The notes below the pieces were generated by a model. That model ran no database searches. It was given only the letters and a program-made list of their open reading frames with translations, and was not told where the DNA came from. Shown in pieces: positions 46,551-58,961 of a stretch of DNA of 64,000 nt. This stretch comes from Haematobia irritans (Eukaryota > Arthropoda > Insecta > Diptera > Muscidae): positions 51,960,066 through 52,024,065 of the forward strand of contig NC_134400.1 in the NCBI RefSeq assembly GCF_050003625.1, in the 5' to 3' direction. The position numbers were made by a program, and so were the translations under genes. Every line of letters starts with the position of its first letter. Position 1 is the stretch's first letter.

Positions 46551-48285
46551 GTGTTCGTCCGTCCGTCTGTCCACGTATTTGTTGTTCACAGGATTCCGGT
46601 CGCAATTATTAACCGATTTTGATGAAATTTTGTACAGGGAGTTTTTTTGGGCAAAAGGACGAACGCTATTGAATTTGGAAGAAATCGGATAAAATTTAGA
46701 TATAGCGTATATATGGGAATATGTATTGCCCGATGTCGACAAATGCGGTCACGTTGCGCTTTTGTTCAAACGGATCGTCACCAAATTTGGCAAAAGGTAA
46801 TCTTTTTTATCGTCCTTCAAGACGGCAAAATTTCGTCCAAATCGGTTCAGATTTAGATATAGCTCCCATATATATGTATCGCCCAATTTCCCAAATTGGG
46901 CCACAAAACCTTTATTTATCAACCGATCTTATTCAAAGTTATCTTAATGTAATCTTCTATAGCACTAACTATATGAGCAAAAAATCATCGAAATCGGTTC
47001 AGATTTAGATATAGCTGCCATGTATATGTATACCTCAATTTCCCCAAATTTGGCCATAGAACCCTTATTTATTAACCGATCTTACTCAAAGTTGGCTAGA
47101 TCCAGTCCTCTATAGTACTAAATATATGTGCAAAATTTCATTGAAATCGGTTCAGATTTAGATATAGCTCCCATATATGTATCGCCCGATTTTGAAAAAT
47201 TCGCCCCTAATAACTTTATGTTTGACCATACAGGCCTCATTTCTTAACTGATCTTACTCAAATCTTGCACAAGGTAACCTTTTGTGGTATTAATCAAACC
47301 CGCAAAATATTATGCAAATTGGTTCAGATTTAGATATAGCTTCCATATATATGCATCGCTCGATTTTCCCAAATTTGGCCATACTACTCTTATTTATTAA
47401 CCAATGTTACTCAAATTTCAAATTTTGATGTACTAACCGATCGTATTTATACGTTCTTGTAGCTCTTACATAAGAATATTGCTCGATTTTTACAAATCTG
47501 GATTTATTACCCACACTAATTAAACGATTTTCTATTTTTATACCCTAAACCACATAGTGGTCAGGATTTAATAAGTTTGATCTTCCAAAAAATGTGCCTA
47601 CCATAAAATATATACCGATCGACTCAGAATCACCTCCTGAGTCGATCTACAGCTTGGTGTCCGTCCGTCTGTCCATGTATTTGTTGTTCACAGGATTCCG
47701 CTCGCCATTATTAACCGATTTTGATGAAATTCGGTACAGGGAGTTTTTTGGGCACAAGGACGAACGCTATTGAATTTGGAAGTAATGGGATCAAATTTAG
47801 ATATAGCTCCCATATATATGTATCGCCCGATTTCGACAAATGGGGTCACGTTGCGCTTTTTTTCAAACGGATCGTCACCAAATTTGGTAAAAGGTAATCG
47901 TTTTCATTGCCATTCAAGTCTGCAAAAAATCATCGAAATCGGTTCAGATTTAGCTATAGCTCCCATATATATGTACCGCCCGATTTTTCTAAATTTGCCC
48001 ATAAAACCCTTATTTAGCAACCGATCTTACTCAAATTTGGCTAAATGTAGTCTTCTATAACACTTACTATATGTACAAAAAATCATCGAAATCGGTTCAG
48101 ATGTAGATATAGCTCCCATATATGTTTCGCCCGATTTGGAAAATTTTGCCCCTAATAACCTTATGTTTGACCATAGAGGCCTCATTTCTTAACGTACTTG
48201 TAGCTCTTACATAAGAATATTGCTCGCTTTTTACACATTTGGATTTATTACCCACACTAATTAAGAGATTTTCTCTTTTTTTAAT
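46551..48285 (+). mobile_element. Two FamA-related (FamC) copies in tandem
   Basis: Each has GTCCGTCCGTCTGTCCA, TATTTGTTGTTCACAGGATT, GGACGAACGCTATTGAATTT and units with TCGGTTCAGATTTAGATATA and TATATGTATCGCCCGATTT. The second starts TATACCCTAAACCACATAG near 47540. It is a diverged relative of FamA with no coding sequence. Confidence 0.7.
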
Positions 48286-49365
48286 AATGGGCTCAATATT
48301 AGTGGCATACTAACCCCGTAGGTGCAATATCAACTACAGCCAGTGTTGCTAGAAGTAGGGGAAATTCCCTATATGTAGGGTTTTTCTAATATTTAGCGTC
48401 GACGTAGGGCCACAATGTAGGGACATTTTCACTCAACACAATTTGTAATAATTTTTAAATGTTGGTGGCTCTAGCGGAGGAAATTAGAAGCCGGCAAGGC
48501 TTGATCTTTAACAATGTGTGGTAACAACAGTTACCACTCGTGCCAAAAAAAAATCTAGCAAAATTTGAAGATTGCCACAAATTACCACAAATCTACCAAA
48601 CAAATATTTCTATAGAAATTTTTGTCAAAATTTTATTCCTGTAGAAAATTTTGTCAACATTTTTTTTTTTTTTTTAAATTACTGATAATTTTTCATTATT
48701 ATCGGCCCCATTCGACTTTCTACTTTACTTACTTGTTTCTTAATTATTATTATCAAAACCAATTTGACCTTAGGCAAACAAAAGATATCAAATTTTTAAC
48801 CGAATTACATAACTAGAAGGCCAAAACGAATTCATTGAAAAATCTAGCGACTTTTGGATAACGAAAAAACTTTATAACAGAGATATGCGTTTTCTATTAT
48901 ATTGCAAGTGTATTTGAAGGACATAAAATCTTTGGCCTCACGACAATATTTTTTAAGTGTATTCAAGTACAAACAAATGCCAGCTTCAAAATCCAAATTA
49001 AAACAGTTTGTTTCAAAGTAAAATATCGTTTCTTGATTCCAAAGAACTTGAAATCAAAGATGCAAAATCCTTAAAATAAGTCTTAGTCTATAATTAAGGC
49101 TCAATATCTTAGTAATTGGAGATTATTTGGAGATTATTTCTTAAAATCGAAATGTTTTATTTACTCAAAAGAACATTTTTATTAGTAATTTTAATGAAAA
49201 AAATTTTGCAAACAAAGGTTATAAACATTCTTTTAATTAAAACTTCATTGCTTAAAAAAATTGTCCTTAATATTATGTTAATTGCGTGTTCTAAAATTAG
49301 ATTAGCTTAAGACTCTAGTTTAAAATTATATTTATAATTTTATTATAAATGTAATAAATAGATAA
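48286..49365. other. Unassigned AT-rich DNA
   Basis: Contains a 29-bp minisatellite scrap (48600-48665) and a FamA terminal scrap (CTTTACTTACTTGTTTCT near 48725). No gene is visible; frames at 48622-48816 and 49116-49310 are AT-driven. Confidence 0.45.
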
Positions 49366-50262
49366 ATTATAGTCGGTCCCGCCCGACTGCACCACTTTGT
49401 AAATCCACATTTTCGATACTATATCAAATCCGTCAAATGTGTTGGGTGCTATATATAAAGGTTTTTGTCCCAAATACATACATTTAAATCTGACACCATC
49501 TGAACAAAATTTTTAATTTATAAACTTAAAATTTACGTCGGCTAACGCCCTGGGATGGTACACTATGTTAGTTCCACAGTGTGGCGCAGGGTATACATAT
49601 GGGAAACATTTTAATCTGAACCAATTTTGAGGCAATTTCGCAAAAGTGTATTTATGGTTTATCGGTCGATAGTATGTATTAGAAATAAAGGAAAATTTGA
49701 GTAATTTTTAAAAGTTTTCGACTAAGCAGTGCGATTTTATAATGAAAATGTGGGTATTTTTTCCATTTTTGCCCAAATCGGAAAAACATATATATGGAAG
49801 CTATATAGAAATCTGAACCGATTTCAACCAAATTTGACATGCATATATAGTATTTTAATTCTACTCCCTGTGCAAAATTTCACATAAATCGGACTACAAC
49901 TTTGACCTCTGTGGTCATTTGACGGAAAAACGGGCGAAAGATATATATGGGAGCTATATCTAAATCTGAACTGATTTCAATAAAATTTAGCACTACACTA
50001 CTTATTGTACTCCTAGTGAAAAATTTCAACCAAATTGGGCAAAAACTCTGGCTTCTGGGGCCATATACGTCCATATCGGACGAAAGACATATATGGGAGC
50101 TATATCTAAATATGAACCGATTTCTTCCAAAATCAATAGGGTTCTATTCTGACAGGAACTTGTGCCAAATTTGAAGGCGATTGGACTTAAACTGCGACCT
50201 AGACTTTGATCACAAAAATGTGTTCACAGACAGACGGACATGGCTGTCGCAGGGTATAAAAA
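49366..50262 (+). mobile_element. FamA element
   Basis: Hairpin AGTCGGTCCCGCCCGACT at 49371-49388, body units with GGGAGCTATATCTAAATCTG, a CAGACAGACGGACATGG tract near 50229 and a GCAGGGTATAAA end. Confidence 0.65.
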
Positions 50263-51925
50263 TTTTGAATGCATATTCTTTCATATTAAGTCCCTATTTT
50301 TTTGTGTATTTTCGGTTCAAATAAAGATTTCATGAATTTATCTGAATTCTATGTTTTTTTATTTTAATGTCCTATAGCTCTTAAAACTTCAACATTTTGT
50401 ATGAAGTGTTAATAACAATTTTCGTTAATATTAATAAATTTTATTTTCATCCGGAATATTACACGATTTTTAGGTATTGAAATCGCCTGGGGATATGGCA
50501 ACCCGAATCGTATAAAATAAACTCAAGCCAACAAACTAAACTTAATAGGCCGGCATTTCTGGCAAATTGCCTGACTTTTTGATGCATCCCATACTGCGGA
50601 AAATATAAAGAAAAATAATAAGCGAAAAAATCTAATCTAAGAAAAATTAATTATCCCACAATTAGTTCTGTAAATCCATATAAATCTTGAGAAAAAAAAC
50701 CAAATAAAAAATAAGAGAAACATTGAGTCCGCATTGACTATGTTGAAGTAGAAAAAACCACAACAGCAATAACAATCTCGTCCACGTCTAGTCAAGCATA
50801 GCGTCGAGTTTAGCTATCGGTCTGACGGACGGTCTCACTGTCGAACATTTCTATTTGAGTTTTCAAAATCGTACAGCTGCTCAACAACAACAAATGGCAG
50901 CGAATGCGAGCAGGAATCGTCAACGAACGAGTCAGCAATTGCAGATACAATATCGTCTATTAAATAAAATTGACGTATTTTTGTTGTAGTTTGCGATGTC
51001 GTTGCTATGGCCATTGTTGGTATAATTATTTTGTTTCTGTTGTTATTGTCGACAACAACAGAGCAATTGCAACAGCGGCGGGCACAAACAATCACACAAT
51101 TATACCTAAAATTTAAGGAATACGTGCGATTTGTTGATATAAATCGACACTCTCTGCTCGTCAAGCACTGACTATATCGACTTTGATGATGCCTGTGGTG
51201 GACCTGCACAAATATGATCGTGGTGTTGCACAGTGTTTCGTAGATGAAATATTGTGGAAGAGATTTTTATACCCTGCATCACTATCAAAAAAGTAGTTTG
51301 GATTCCCAATTTGTGATCCGGAAGTAGTGCAAACTTGGATCATCTCCAATAAATTTTGCAAGGTCTTGTCATAGGACGGAAGTACACCATGTTTAGATTC
51401 TTTGCATTGCTTTAGAAGTTGTGCCTTGGAATTTCAGTTGGATGAAGAAATTAAAAATATATAAAAAACAAAATTTTTTTCTCCAATTTCACATTTTATT
51501 TTTATCAGTATTTTTTGTTACACTTTTAGTCTCTTATTATCTAATTTTTACAAATTGAAAAACTTTTTCGCTTCCGTTGGGGGTTGAACCTGGGTCTGTT
51601 GGTACTATAACAGAACGCCTTAGCACACTCAACCACAAACGCCATTGAACACGATGCAACAAAACGTCTATTCAATGTTATGAACCTAATATGACACCAC
51701 GGCATGACATTCTAACTACTTCCTGAGATGTTCTTTATTATTATGAATGAAAAACTAAAGAACGCTGGTTCACATCTCACCAATGGCAATTTTTTAAACA
51801 AATATTTTTCATAAAAATTACTTTTTTTATGCTTCAAATTTTTTTTGTGAAATTAAATGTCCAAAACTAAAATTTTCACTTAAAATAGCCTAATTGAGTA
51901 CTTTCTAATACTTGTTCAAAAGGAA
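50263..51925. other. Unassigned region, partly higher complexity, with a tRNA-like module
   Basis: 50750-51240 is richer and less repetitive than its surroundings, with CAACAACAAC and TTGTTGTTAT runs. It could be host untranslated sequence, but no conserved protein is seen. 51360-51380 shares TTGTCATAGGACGGAAGT with 33345. A tRNA-like module lies at 51569-51643. Confidence 0.35.
51569..51643 (-). pseudogene. tRNA-like sequence (B box GGTTCAACCCC)
   Basis: The minus strand reads GGCGTTTGTGGTTGAGTGTG (A-box-like), a 5-bp stem CTGTT/AACAG where an anticodon arm would be, and CAGGTTCAACCCCCAACG. The acceptor ends pair poorly, so it is a tRNA pseudogene or SINE head rather than a functional gene. 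Confidence 0.5.
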
Positions 51926-52134
51926 TATATACGGCCGTAATATCGGCCAGGCCGAATCTTATGTTCCATCCACCATGGATTGCGTAGAAACTTCTACTAA
52001 AGACTGTCATCCACAATCGACTTACTTGGATTGTGGTAATACTTACCGATGGCAAGGTATCTTAAAACTTCTTAACACCGTCTTCTAAATTGTAAGTTAG
52101 TTCATACGTGGTATATATTAGACAAAACAAGGTA

Positions 52135-53073
52135 CAGTGACACACATAAGTATTGGTACAGCACATTATTTTATAATATTTTTAAAACTTAGTGGGAAAA
52201 TTAATAATATTAAAAACTTTAATTATTTAATTTTATAGCCAATCTTGTTCACAAGCAAGATACTATAATATTCGTCGTCAGTAATTTCGCAGGCTCATGT
52301 TTTACTAAAAATAACGTGAGAAGGTCTCATTTTTTCCAAACAAAAGTATTGGCACACCTAAATTTTGGCATCATTTGATAAACAAAAATCTCAAATATGG
52401 TAACACTACGAATGGAATTTTATTGGAAATGTACCGTTAGATAAAATCATTCGCGTCAATTAAGTTTCGGGCTCGCTTAGACTATTCAGTCCATTGTGAT
52501 CATTGACGTTGTTTTGCTCTTATTGTGTTTTAAAGTACATAGAGGCCTACATGGAATTTTTAAATCGATAATGGGCCGCAAACTGAAATCCGAACGCATT
52601 TATAATTTAAATTTAAAGAAATGTGCTTAAAAGTTAAACCTCCTAGTGTCATTTACCTTTCAACACGACAATGACCCCAAGCATACGTCCCATGTAGTAA
52701 AAATGTGGCTGGCTTATAATACGGTACACGTCTTGCCACACCCCCCGCAGTCGCCCGATCTCAATCCAATTGAGAATTTATGGGAGGAACTTGATAGAAG
52801 AGTGAAAAAGCGTGCTATTTCAAACAAATCCGAGTTAATTATACAAAAAAAAAATTATTAAAACTTTTTTTATCAAAAAAATGTGCCTTTTTTAATTTTT
52901 TATAATTTAAATATTTAAAGAACAAAATATTTTCGAAAATAAAAAATGATCTGGTTGCTTAACGCATTTACAATCTGACTAAAATTTTTTTTATTATTTA
53001 AAATAGCTTTACAGCACTTTTAACGTGACATTATCAGAACTGTTTGGTGTGCCAATACTTATGTGTGTCACTG
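52135..53073 (+). mobile_element. Tc1-like element, internally deleted
   Basis: Ends CAGTGACACACATAAGTATT and AATACTTATGTGTGTCACTG, flanked by TA (52133-52134, 53074-53075). Only the last part of the transposase remains. 52466-52507 carries a SINE/LINE tail piece (GACTATTCAGTCCATTGTGA). Confidence 0.9.
52646..52861 (+). pseudogene. Tc1-like transposase, C-terminal part
   Basis: FQHDNDPKHTS holds the second catalytic Asp and SPDLNPIENLWEE the Glu, with 34 residues between (DD34E, the Tc1 signature). The DNA-binding domain and first Asp are absent. The C-terminus is short. Confidence 0.9.
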
Positions 53074-54059
53074 TATATATAGGGACAAATAATTACGAAC
53101 CGATGAACTTTTGCCCGGCAATTAGACTGCCAGAATTGAAATGTGGGGGTCGCTTATATGGGGGCTATATACAATTATGAACTTGATATGGACCAATTTT
53201 TGTGTGATTGGGGATCGATTTATCTGAGGGCTATAAATAACTATAGACCGATGTGGACCTAGTTAGGCATGGTTGTTAACGGCCATATACTAGCACAATG
53301 TACCAACTGACAACTGTATTTCAACTGACTCGGAGGAAATTTGCTCCTCCAAGCGGCTCCGGAGTTCAAATCCGGGGATCGGGTATATGGGGGCTATATA
53401 TAATTATGGACCGATATTGACTAATTTTTGTTCGGTTGTTCGCGTCCACATACTTACACAAAATACAAAATTTCAACTGAATCGGATGAAGTTTGCTGCT
53501 CCAAACCACATCTGGGGATCGGTTTATTTGGATGCTATATATAATTATAGACCGATATGGTCCAATTTTTGCATGGTTGTTAGAGACCATATGCTAACAC
53601 TACGTACCGAATTTCGACTCGATCGGATAAATTTTGTTAATCCAAGAGGCTCCGGATGTCAAATCTACGGATCGGTTTATATGGTGGCTATATATAATTA
53701 TGGACCGATAAGGAACAATTTTAGCATGGTTGTTAGGTACCATATAATAATACCATGTACCAAATTTCAACAGGATCGGATGAAATTTGCTTCTCTAAGA
53801 GGCTCCGCAAGCCATGTGTACGGGTCGGATTATATGGGGGCTATACGTAAAAGTGGTCCGATATGACCCATTTGCAATACCATCCGACCTACGTCAATAA
53901 CAACTACTTATCTCAAGTTTCAAGCCGATAGCTTGTTTCGTTCGGAAGTTCAACAGACGGACGGACATGCATAGATCGACTCAGAATTTCACCACGACCC
54001 AGAATATGCATATATACTTTATGGGGTCTAAGAGCAATATTTCGATGTGTTAAAAATCG

Positions 54060-54872
54060 GAAGGAAATGCCGGGATGCGCTTTTTTCTGAGAAGCTAGCG
54101 TATATGTTTGCTCCCAGAAGGAGACATGATAGACATCACCCCCTGAGTGGATATAGCGTATCCGTCTGTATGTGTGTGTCTGTGGTTTGGTTTGGTTTCA
54201 GGATCGGCCCGTTAGTCGATTTAACAATGTACGTCCGTCCGTTTGTCTGTGAGCATATTTTTGTGCAATTTTAGCCCAATCGACTTCAAATTTGCCACAA
54301 ATATATGGTTTGGGTCAGAAAATAACCCTATTGAATTTAGTTGAAATCAGTTCAGATTTAGATATCGCTCCCAGAAGCCAGAGTTCTACCCTGATTTACT
54401 TTAAATATTGCACAAGGAGTACAATTAATAGTGTCGTAAACTGTGCTAAATTTGGTTGAAATCGGTTAAGATTTAGATATAGCTCCCATATGTGGTTAGG
54501 TTAGGTTAGGTGGCAGCCCGATAAGTCAGGCTAACTTAAACTATTCAGTCCATTGTGATACCACAGTGGTGAACTTCTCTTTTTTATAGCTCCCATATCT
54601 ATATATTTTCACTCCGACTAAATTGAAGTTTTCACATAGTGTAGAGATAATATCGTAGCAGTGTGTATCAAATTTCTGTCGAAATCGGCTCAAATTTAGG
54701 CAAAGTCCCTATATATATGTTCCTCCAATTTGAGCACATATGGGCAAAATACCCACATTGTATAAATGAATAAAATTTTCCTATACCTCTAATATCTATG
54801 GACGGATAAATCGTAAAGATACTTTTACGAAATGGAATAAAAATGACTTTAGATTTCAATATTTCCCATATT
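54060..54872 (-). mobile_element. FamA fragment carrying a short retroposed insert
   Basis: Fused to the FamB end near 54055. GTCCGTCCGTTTGTCTGTGA tract near 54232, then body units. A 93-bp insert at 54492-54584 interrupts a CTCCCATAT unit. Confidence 0.65.
54492..54584 (-). mobile_element. 5'-truncated SINE or LINE tail with 14-bp target duplication
   Basis: GGTTAGGTTAGGTTAGGTGG, then GGCAGCCCGATAAGTC and ACTATTCAGTCCATTGTGAT. The duplication TATAGCTCCCATAT flanks it at 54478-54491 and 54585-54598. It consists of the 3' block shared by the LINE and the SINE. Confidence 0.9.
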
Positions 54873-55012
54873 TATACCCTTCACCACTACTGTGGTACAG
54901 GGTATAATAAGTTTGTGCATTTGTATGTAACGCCAAGAAGGAGTAATCATAGACCAACCTTTTAGTATACGGATCGGCTTAGAATTAAATTCTGAGTCGA
55001 TTTAGAGATGTC

Positions 55013-55047
<35 letters not shown>

Positions 55048-55856
55048 CTGTTGATTTATTTTTGTGTGCAAAGTACAGCTCGCAGTTTTAGTCCGATTGT
55101 CCTTAAATTTGGTCCTGTTTCGGCTGAAAGACGATCCCTATTGATTTTGGAAAAAATCGGTTCAGATTTAGATATAGCTGCAATATATATTTTTCACCGA
55201 TCTGGTCATAATTGGCGTGTATATCAACCGATCTTCCTCAAATTCCGTACATCCGAATATTTTATGAGTCTCGAAAAACTTGCAAAATATCAGCCAAATC
55301 GGTTCAGATTTGGATATATCTCCCATATATAGCTTTCGCCCGATTTACACTCATATGACCACAGAGGCCAATTTTTAACTCCGATTTAGTTGAAATTTTG
55401 CACAGGGAGTAGAATTAGCATTGTTACTATGCGTGCCAAATTTGGTTGACATCGGTTCAGATTTAGATATTGCTCCCATATATATGTTTTTCTGATTTCG
55501 ACAAAAATGGTCAAAATACCAACATTTTCCTTGTTAACTCGCCACTGCTTAGTCGAAAAGTTGTAAATATGACTCTAATTTTCCTAAACTTCTAATACAT
55601 ATATCGAGCGTTTTTTACTAACATTGTGTTCCACCCTAGTGCATCAGCCGACATAAATTTTGAGTCTATAGATTTTGTAGAATCTATCAAATTCTGTCCA
55701 GATCGAGTGATATTTAAATGTATGTATTTGGAACAAACCTTTATATATAGCCCCCAACACGTTTGACGAATGTGATATGATATCGAAAATTTAGATCTAC
55801 TAAGTGGTGCAGGGTATAATATAGTCGGCCCCGACCGACTTTCCTTACTTGTTTTT
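54873..55856 (-). mobile_element. FamA element(s) ending in the hairpin
   Basis: TATACCCTTCACCACTACTG end, a GTCTGTCTGTCTGTCTGTCC tract at 55010-55052 and body units. Near 55612 it joins a second terminal segment that closes with AGTCGGCCCCGACCGACT and CTTACTTGTTTTTT. Confidence 0.7.
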
Positions 55857-55975
55857 TACTGACATTGTGCTTCACCCCAGGGCATTAGCCGATTTAAATT
55901 TGAATTCTGGAGATTTTCTAAGACTTCTTAAAAGAAGTCTAAAATATTTTTTTTTTTTATAAAAAATTACCACCC

Positions 55976-56173
55976 CTAAATATCATTGAGCATATCACTA
56001 TATTGAGTTTGCAAAAACTGGAAACACTGTTCCCGCTTTTTGTCCGGCTCACCGACATGCATCTGAGTACGTGCAGTTTTGCACAGTTTCACTGTTGATG
56101 TAGTCTTTACGTGAAAATCCACTGACTTTTTGTTCAAATGCATGCCTGTCGGCAAGCTATCGGGCACAATGAC
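55976..56173 (-). CDS. Possible host exon, unassigned (C-terminal, ends QYSDMLNDI)
   Basis: The minus strand has an open stretch from a good splice-acceptor context (TTTTTACTTGCTTAG before GTCATTGTG) to a stop. It reads VIVPDSLPTGMHLNKKS, HVKTTSTVKLCKTARTQM and DKKREQCFQFLQTQYSDML. It has balanced codon use, is not part of any repeat in the window, and ends before an AT-rich tail. I do not recognise the protein. It could be the last exon of a host gene on the minus strand, or a fragment of an unfamiliar transposon. Confidence 0.35.
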   Translation of the reverse strand, partial: VIVPDSLPTGMHLNKKSVDFHVKTTSTVKLCKTARTQMHVGEPDKKREQCFQFLQTQYSDMLNDI

Positions 56174-56308
56174 CTAAGCAAGTAAAAACTGAATTACAAA
56201 AAAGCAAAAACAACAACAACAAGACCAAAATCAACGAAATCAAATAAAATTGAAATGAATGAATGATGAAACAAATAAAACTGCTGACAATTTTCATTAC
56301 AAAATAAA

Positions 56309-56416
56309 TTAGATTAATGCTTCTCTCTCGGGCACTTTGGGGGATATGCCTCCAAACATCTCGATAGTCCCCCAAATGGCCACTACTACTCCACTGGCAT
56401 ATGCTCGTGTGGGGGT
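56309..56416 (-). CDS. Possible short coding segment, unassigned
   Basis: After an acceptor-like TGCATTTAG the minus strand reads AYASGVVVAIWGTIEMFGGI and SPKVPEREALI, then a stop. It has a hydrophobic run typical of a membrane protein end. No family is recognised, and its relation to 55976-56173 is unclear because the stop separates them. Confidence 0.22.
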   Translation of the reverse strand, partial: TPTRAYASGVVVAIWGTIEMFGGISPKVPEREALI

Positions 56417-56846
56417 CTAAATGCATTTACGTAATCCGTGTGCGATTATTTTCCTTAGGCCGCTGAAAGTAAACAACAACAACAATACAATACAGTGTGA
56501 TCGTCATCCCGTTCTTGTTTGCAGCCAATAAATTTGTATGCCATTTATTTTAATTAAAGCAAAAATTTATTTTAAGCTCATATGAAAATTGCATTAACTG
56601 TCAGAAGAAATGACAAGACCGAAAATATTCACATTTTGAAATGTTTCCACTCAAAAAATGGAAGGAAATCAGTGCGAACAAGCATATACTGATGTGGGCA
56701 AAAAGTAAGTAAGAATTTTAAAAATTAAATTTCAGGGGTGTTAATAACATCTGGGCTAAATTTCATGTCAATGTCAATATCTTTCCTCAACCACCGAATT
56801 TGGCTCCGTTTAGTTAGATTGAAAACAGGATTCAGGTTGTCCTGTC

Positions 56847-57330
56847 TCATATCGGCTGACATATACCTAAGCCAGTATTCGGTTTGTTGTACATTCTAGC
56901 TTCTTCTTTCCATCCATTCCGGAACTCCATGTCTTTAACGAAATCCCTAGTTTTGGCCCCAGTCACTGTTTCCCAGCTGGGCCAAGTTACGAATTTCCTC
57001 TTCGTCGATATGGTTAACTCATTGCCTAATAAAGGCAGGGCAGTGACATAGGTAGCGTTCCGGGGTATCATAATCCTCAGAGCACGCCCTACAGGCACCA
57101 TCCTCCGCTGCACCTATTCGTCGCACATATGCTCTCAATTCTAGGTGTCCGAGCATTATTCCCACGATCCTACTGACTATAGTCCTGCTCTTCTTGAATA
57201 GTTTTCCAGTATTTTGCTTATCTGGGTCACCGCATAGTATTTTCGTCGCCTTTCCTTGCAGTTGCCTTTTCGTCCACATCGCTTTATGTGTCTCCCGTGC
57301 CCATTCACCCAACTCGGCACGCGTTGCCTT
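56847..57330 (-). pseudogene. LINE ORF2 C-terminal fragment
   Basis: The minus strand encodes GEWARETHKAMWTKRQLQGK, GHLELRAYVRRIG, CRACSEDYDTPERYLCHCPA (the C-x2-C...H/Y...C zinc element) and, after a frameshift, LTISTKRKFVTWPSWETVTG. This is the end of an RNase H-bearing LINE different from the one at 35972. It lacks the RT and is broken. Confidence 0.8.
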
Positions 57331-57594
57331 TAGTGGCTTTGAGTCCTCTTAATTCACTTCACTATGTGTCCTAGCTCTTGTCGCAAGTTTATTTGTCTTT
57401 ACTTTTTCTCGTATAACGGCACCCCTATGATGCGAATTTGGCCGTATTCCGAGTTGATGGTATTTTTGCATTTTAATACGGTTCGCGATCGACCCGTAAT
57501 GTTTGGCATTGCTTTCATTTTCCTCCGGCAGTCTGTGAAAGTGTCCACGTTTTGTGGCCTCGTGTTATTTCCAGACTAATTAATATATTCCGTT
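57331..57594. other. Unassigned, perhaps more of the same LINE
   Basis: No motif is clear in either strand. Confidence 0.3.
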
Positions 57595-58330
57595 ATGGTC
57601 ATAAGCGTAGGAAGGCCTCTGGGGAGGGGGCTTAGACCCCCCCAGAAAAATTTTAGCCCCCCCCAGAATTTGAAAACCTATTCATGGTAAAATTTGTCCA
57701 CAACTTTCGGATTGTGATGTCGTTTTGTGACCTATCTATATTGTTTTAATGTTTTTAATATACAAAGAATTTTTATAGTCGATATCTGCTAAATCACGTT
57801 TTTACAAACTTTCTTACAAAATTTATGTATATTTGTAATAGAATATTTTTGTTAAATATAATTAATAAACAATTTTAGGTAAGCACTATGTTCGATTTTC
57901 GAGTTGAAATTTTCGCGGTTACTTTACTAAAACAGTTCAATATAAAGCAGATAAATTAACTCAATAACTCAATCATTTATAATTTTGATTATTTCAGGAA
58001 AAGTAATCGCGAAAATAAAGTGATTTTCAACTCGAAAACCGAACATAGTACTCACGTTTAGGAGGATTCGCTTTGGAATGTTTTGTTAACGATATTCATA
58101 CTTTTGATAATATAAACTAAAAATTTAAGATAAATCTTTGGTATTTGAAAGTGCATTTTAGATCTTTAACATATACTTTCTCTAATTTCTTAGGACACTT
58201 TTCTTCCAATTTTTCTCTAATGAGGTAATGCTTCAATACTGTCCACTGTTCCAGCATTCGTTTTGAGGAATATTGTAGAATTGGAACAATCTGTCTCAAA
58301 GGGCGATTGCAATTTTTTCTAACTGGGTCC
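57595..58330 (-). pseudogene. hAT-like remnant carrying a small MITE
   Basis: Near 57605-57670 is a G/C-run terminus (GGGGAGGGGGCTTAGACCCC) like hAT ends of the ZMYM/ZBED type. The minus frame 58299-58117 reads KRMLEQWTVLKHYLIREKLE, like the RWxS...LEQWPVLKxYF region of those transposases. The fragment is short and the assignment tentative. Confidence 0.35.
57884..58054. mobile_element. Small TIR element (MITE), about 170 bp
   Basis: ACTATGTTCGATTTTCGAGT at the left and ACTCGAAAACCGAACATAGT at the right, with inner CGCGGTTACTTT / AAAGTAATCGCG also inverted. No coding sequence. Confidence 0.8.
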
Positions 58331-58692
58331 TTATGGGATCCATCATCAATTATTTCCTGCGGTCGTAATACAAACCTTAAACATTTTCATATTTATCCTG
58401 ATATTTCATGCCACAATAAATTTGGCATATTCAAAGTACGGTTTACCAAATAAGTTAAATCGTAACTGTTCACGTAATAAGAATTAATGAGCGAAGGCTG
58501 TTGGTGCACAATATTAAATTTTCTTAATAACACATATATGGTGATAACTACCCATAATATTTAAACTTTTGAAAAAGTGGCACAAAATCGTAAAAAGTAT
58601 CACATTTAGTGGCACAAACAAAAAGTGGCGCAAAAGTGGCACCGCCCAAGAAAAGTGGCAAATTTGCCACTAAAGTGGCACAACGGTAACGC
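58331..58692. other. Unassigned; short AGTGGCACAA repeats
   Basis: 58570-58690 contains several degenerate copies of AAAAAGTGGCACAAA. Nothing else is recognised. Confidence 0.4.
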
Positions 58693-58960
58693 TGGCTGTC
58701 ATGATGTGTAGGAAAAGGAATCAATTACACATCTCTTGTGCGAAGTTTATCAGGATACAGTTTTATATTACTGGCGGACCTGGAAAATGTTAGCTTAATC
58801 AGTATGCTAATGTTTTTGAAACAATTTTGGTCGGTTCAATACGTTTAAAACTAGAATTTCCCATATGTAATAGGTACTTTTTGTTAATGTGGTATCACAA
58901 TAGACTAAATAGTCTAAGTGAACCTGAAAATAAATTGGGCTGCCATTTTAACCTAACCTA
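58693..58960 (+). pseudogene. 3' fragment of the 35972-type LINE
   Basis: Matches 40565-40885 of the LINE (TGTCATGATG, GGAATCAATTACACATCTCT, TATTACTGGCGGACCTGGAA) with deletions and stops. It ends TTTTAACCTAACCTAAG. Confidence 0.9.
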
Positions 58961-58961
58961 A

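Larger units (their letters stand above)
51926..54055 (+). mobile_element. FamB element split by a Tc1-like element
   Basis: Head at 51926-52132 (TATACGGCCGTAATATCGGC, CCACCATGGATTGCG). The body resumes at 53076 and continues as 153-bp units to the GACGGACGGACATGC tract near 53957 and the TCTAAGAGCAATATTTCG block near 54030. Confidence 0.75.

Noticed and set aside
50835..51209. 124-residue minus frame rich in Asn, Ser and Cys
   Set aside because: No domain is recognised and composition follows CAA/TTG runs, so I leave it as possible untranslated host sequence only.
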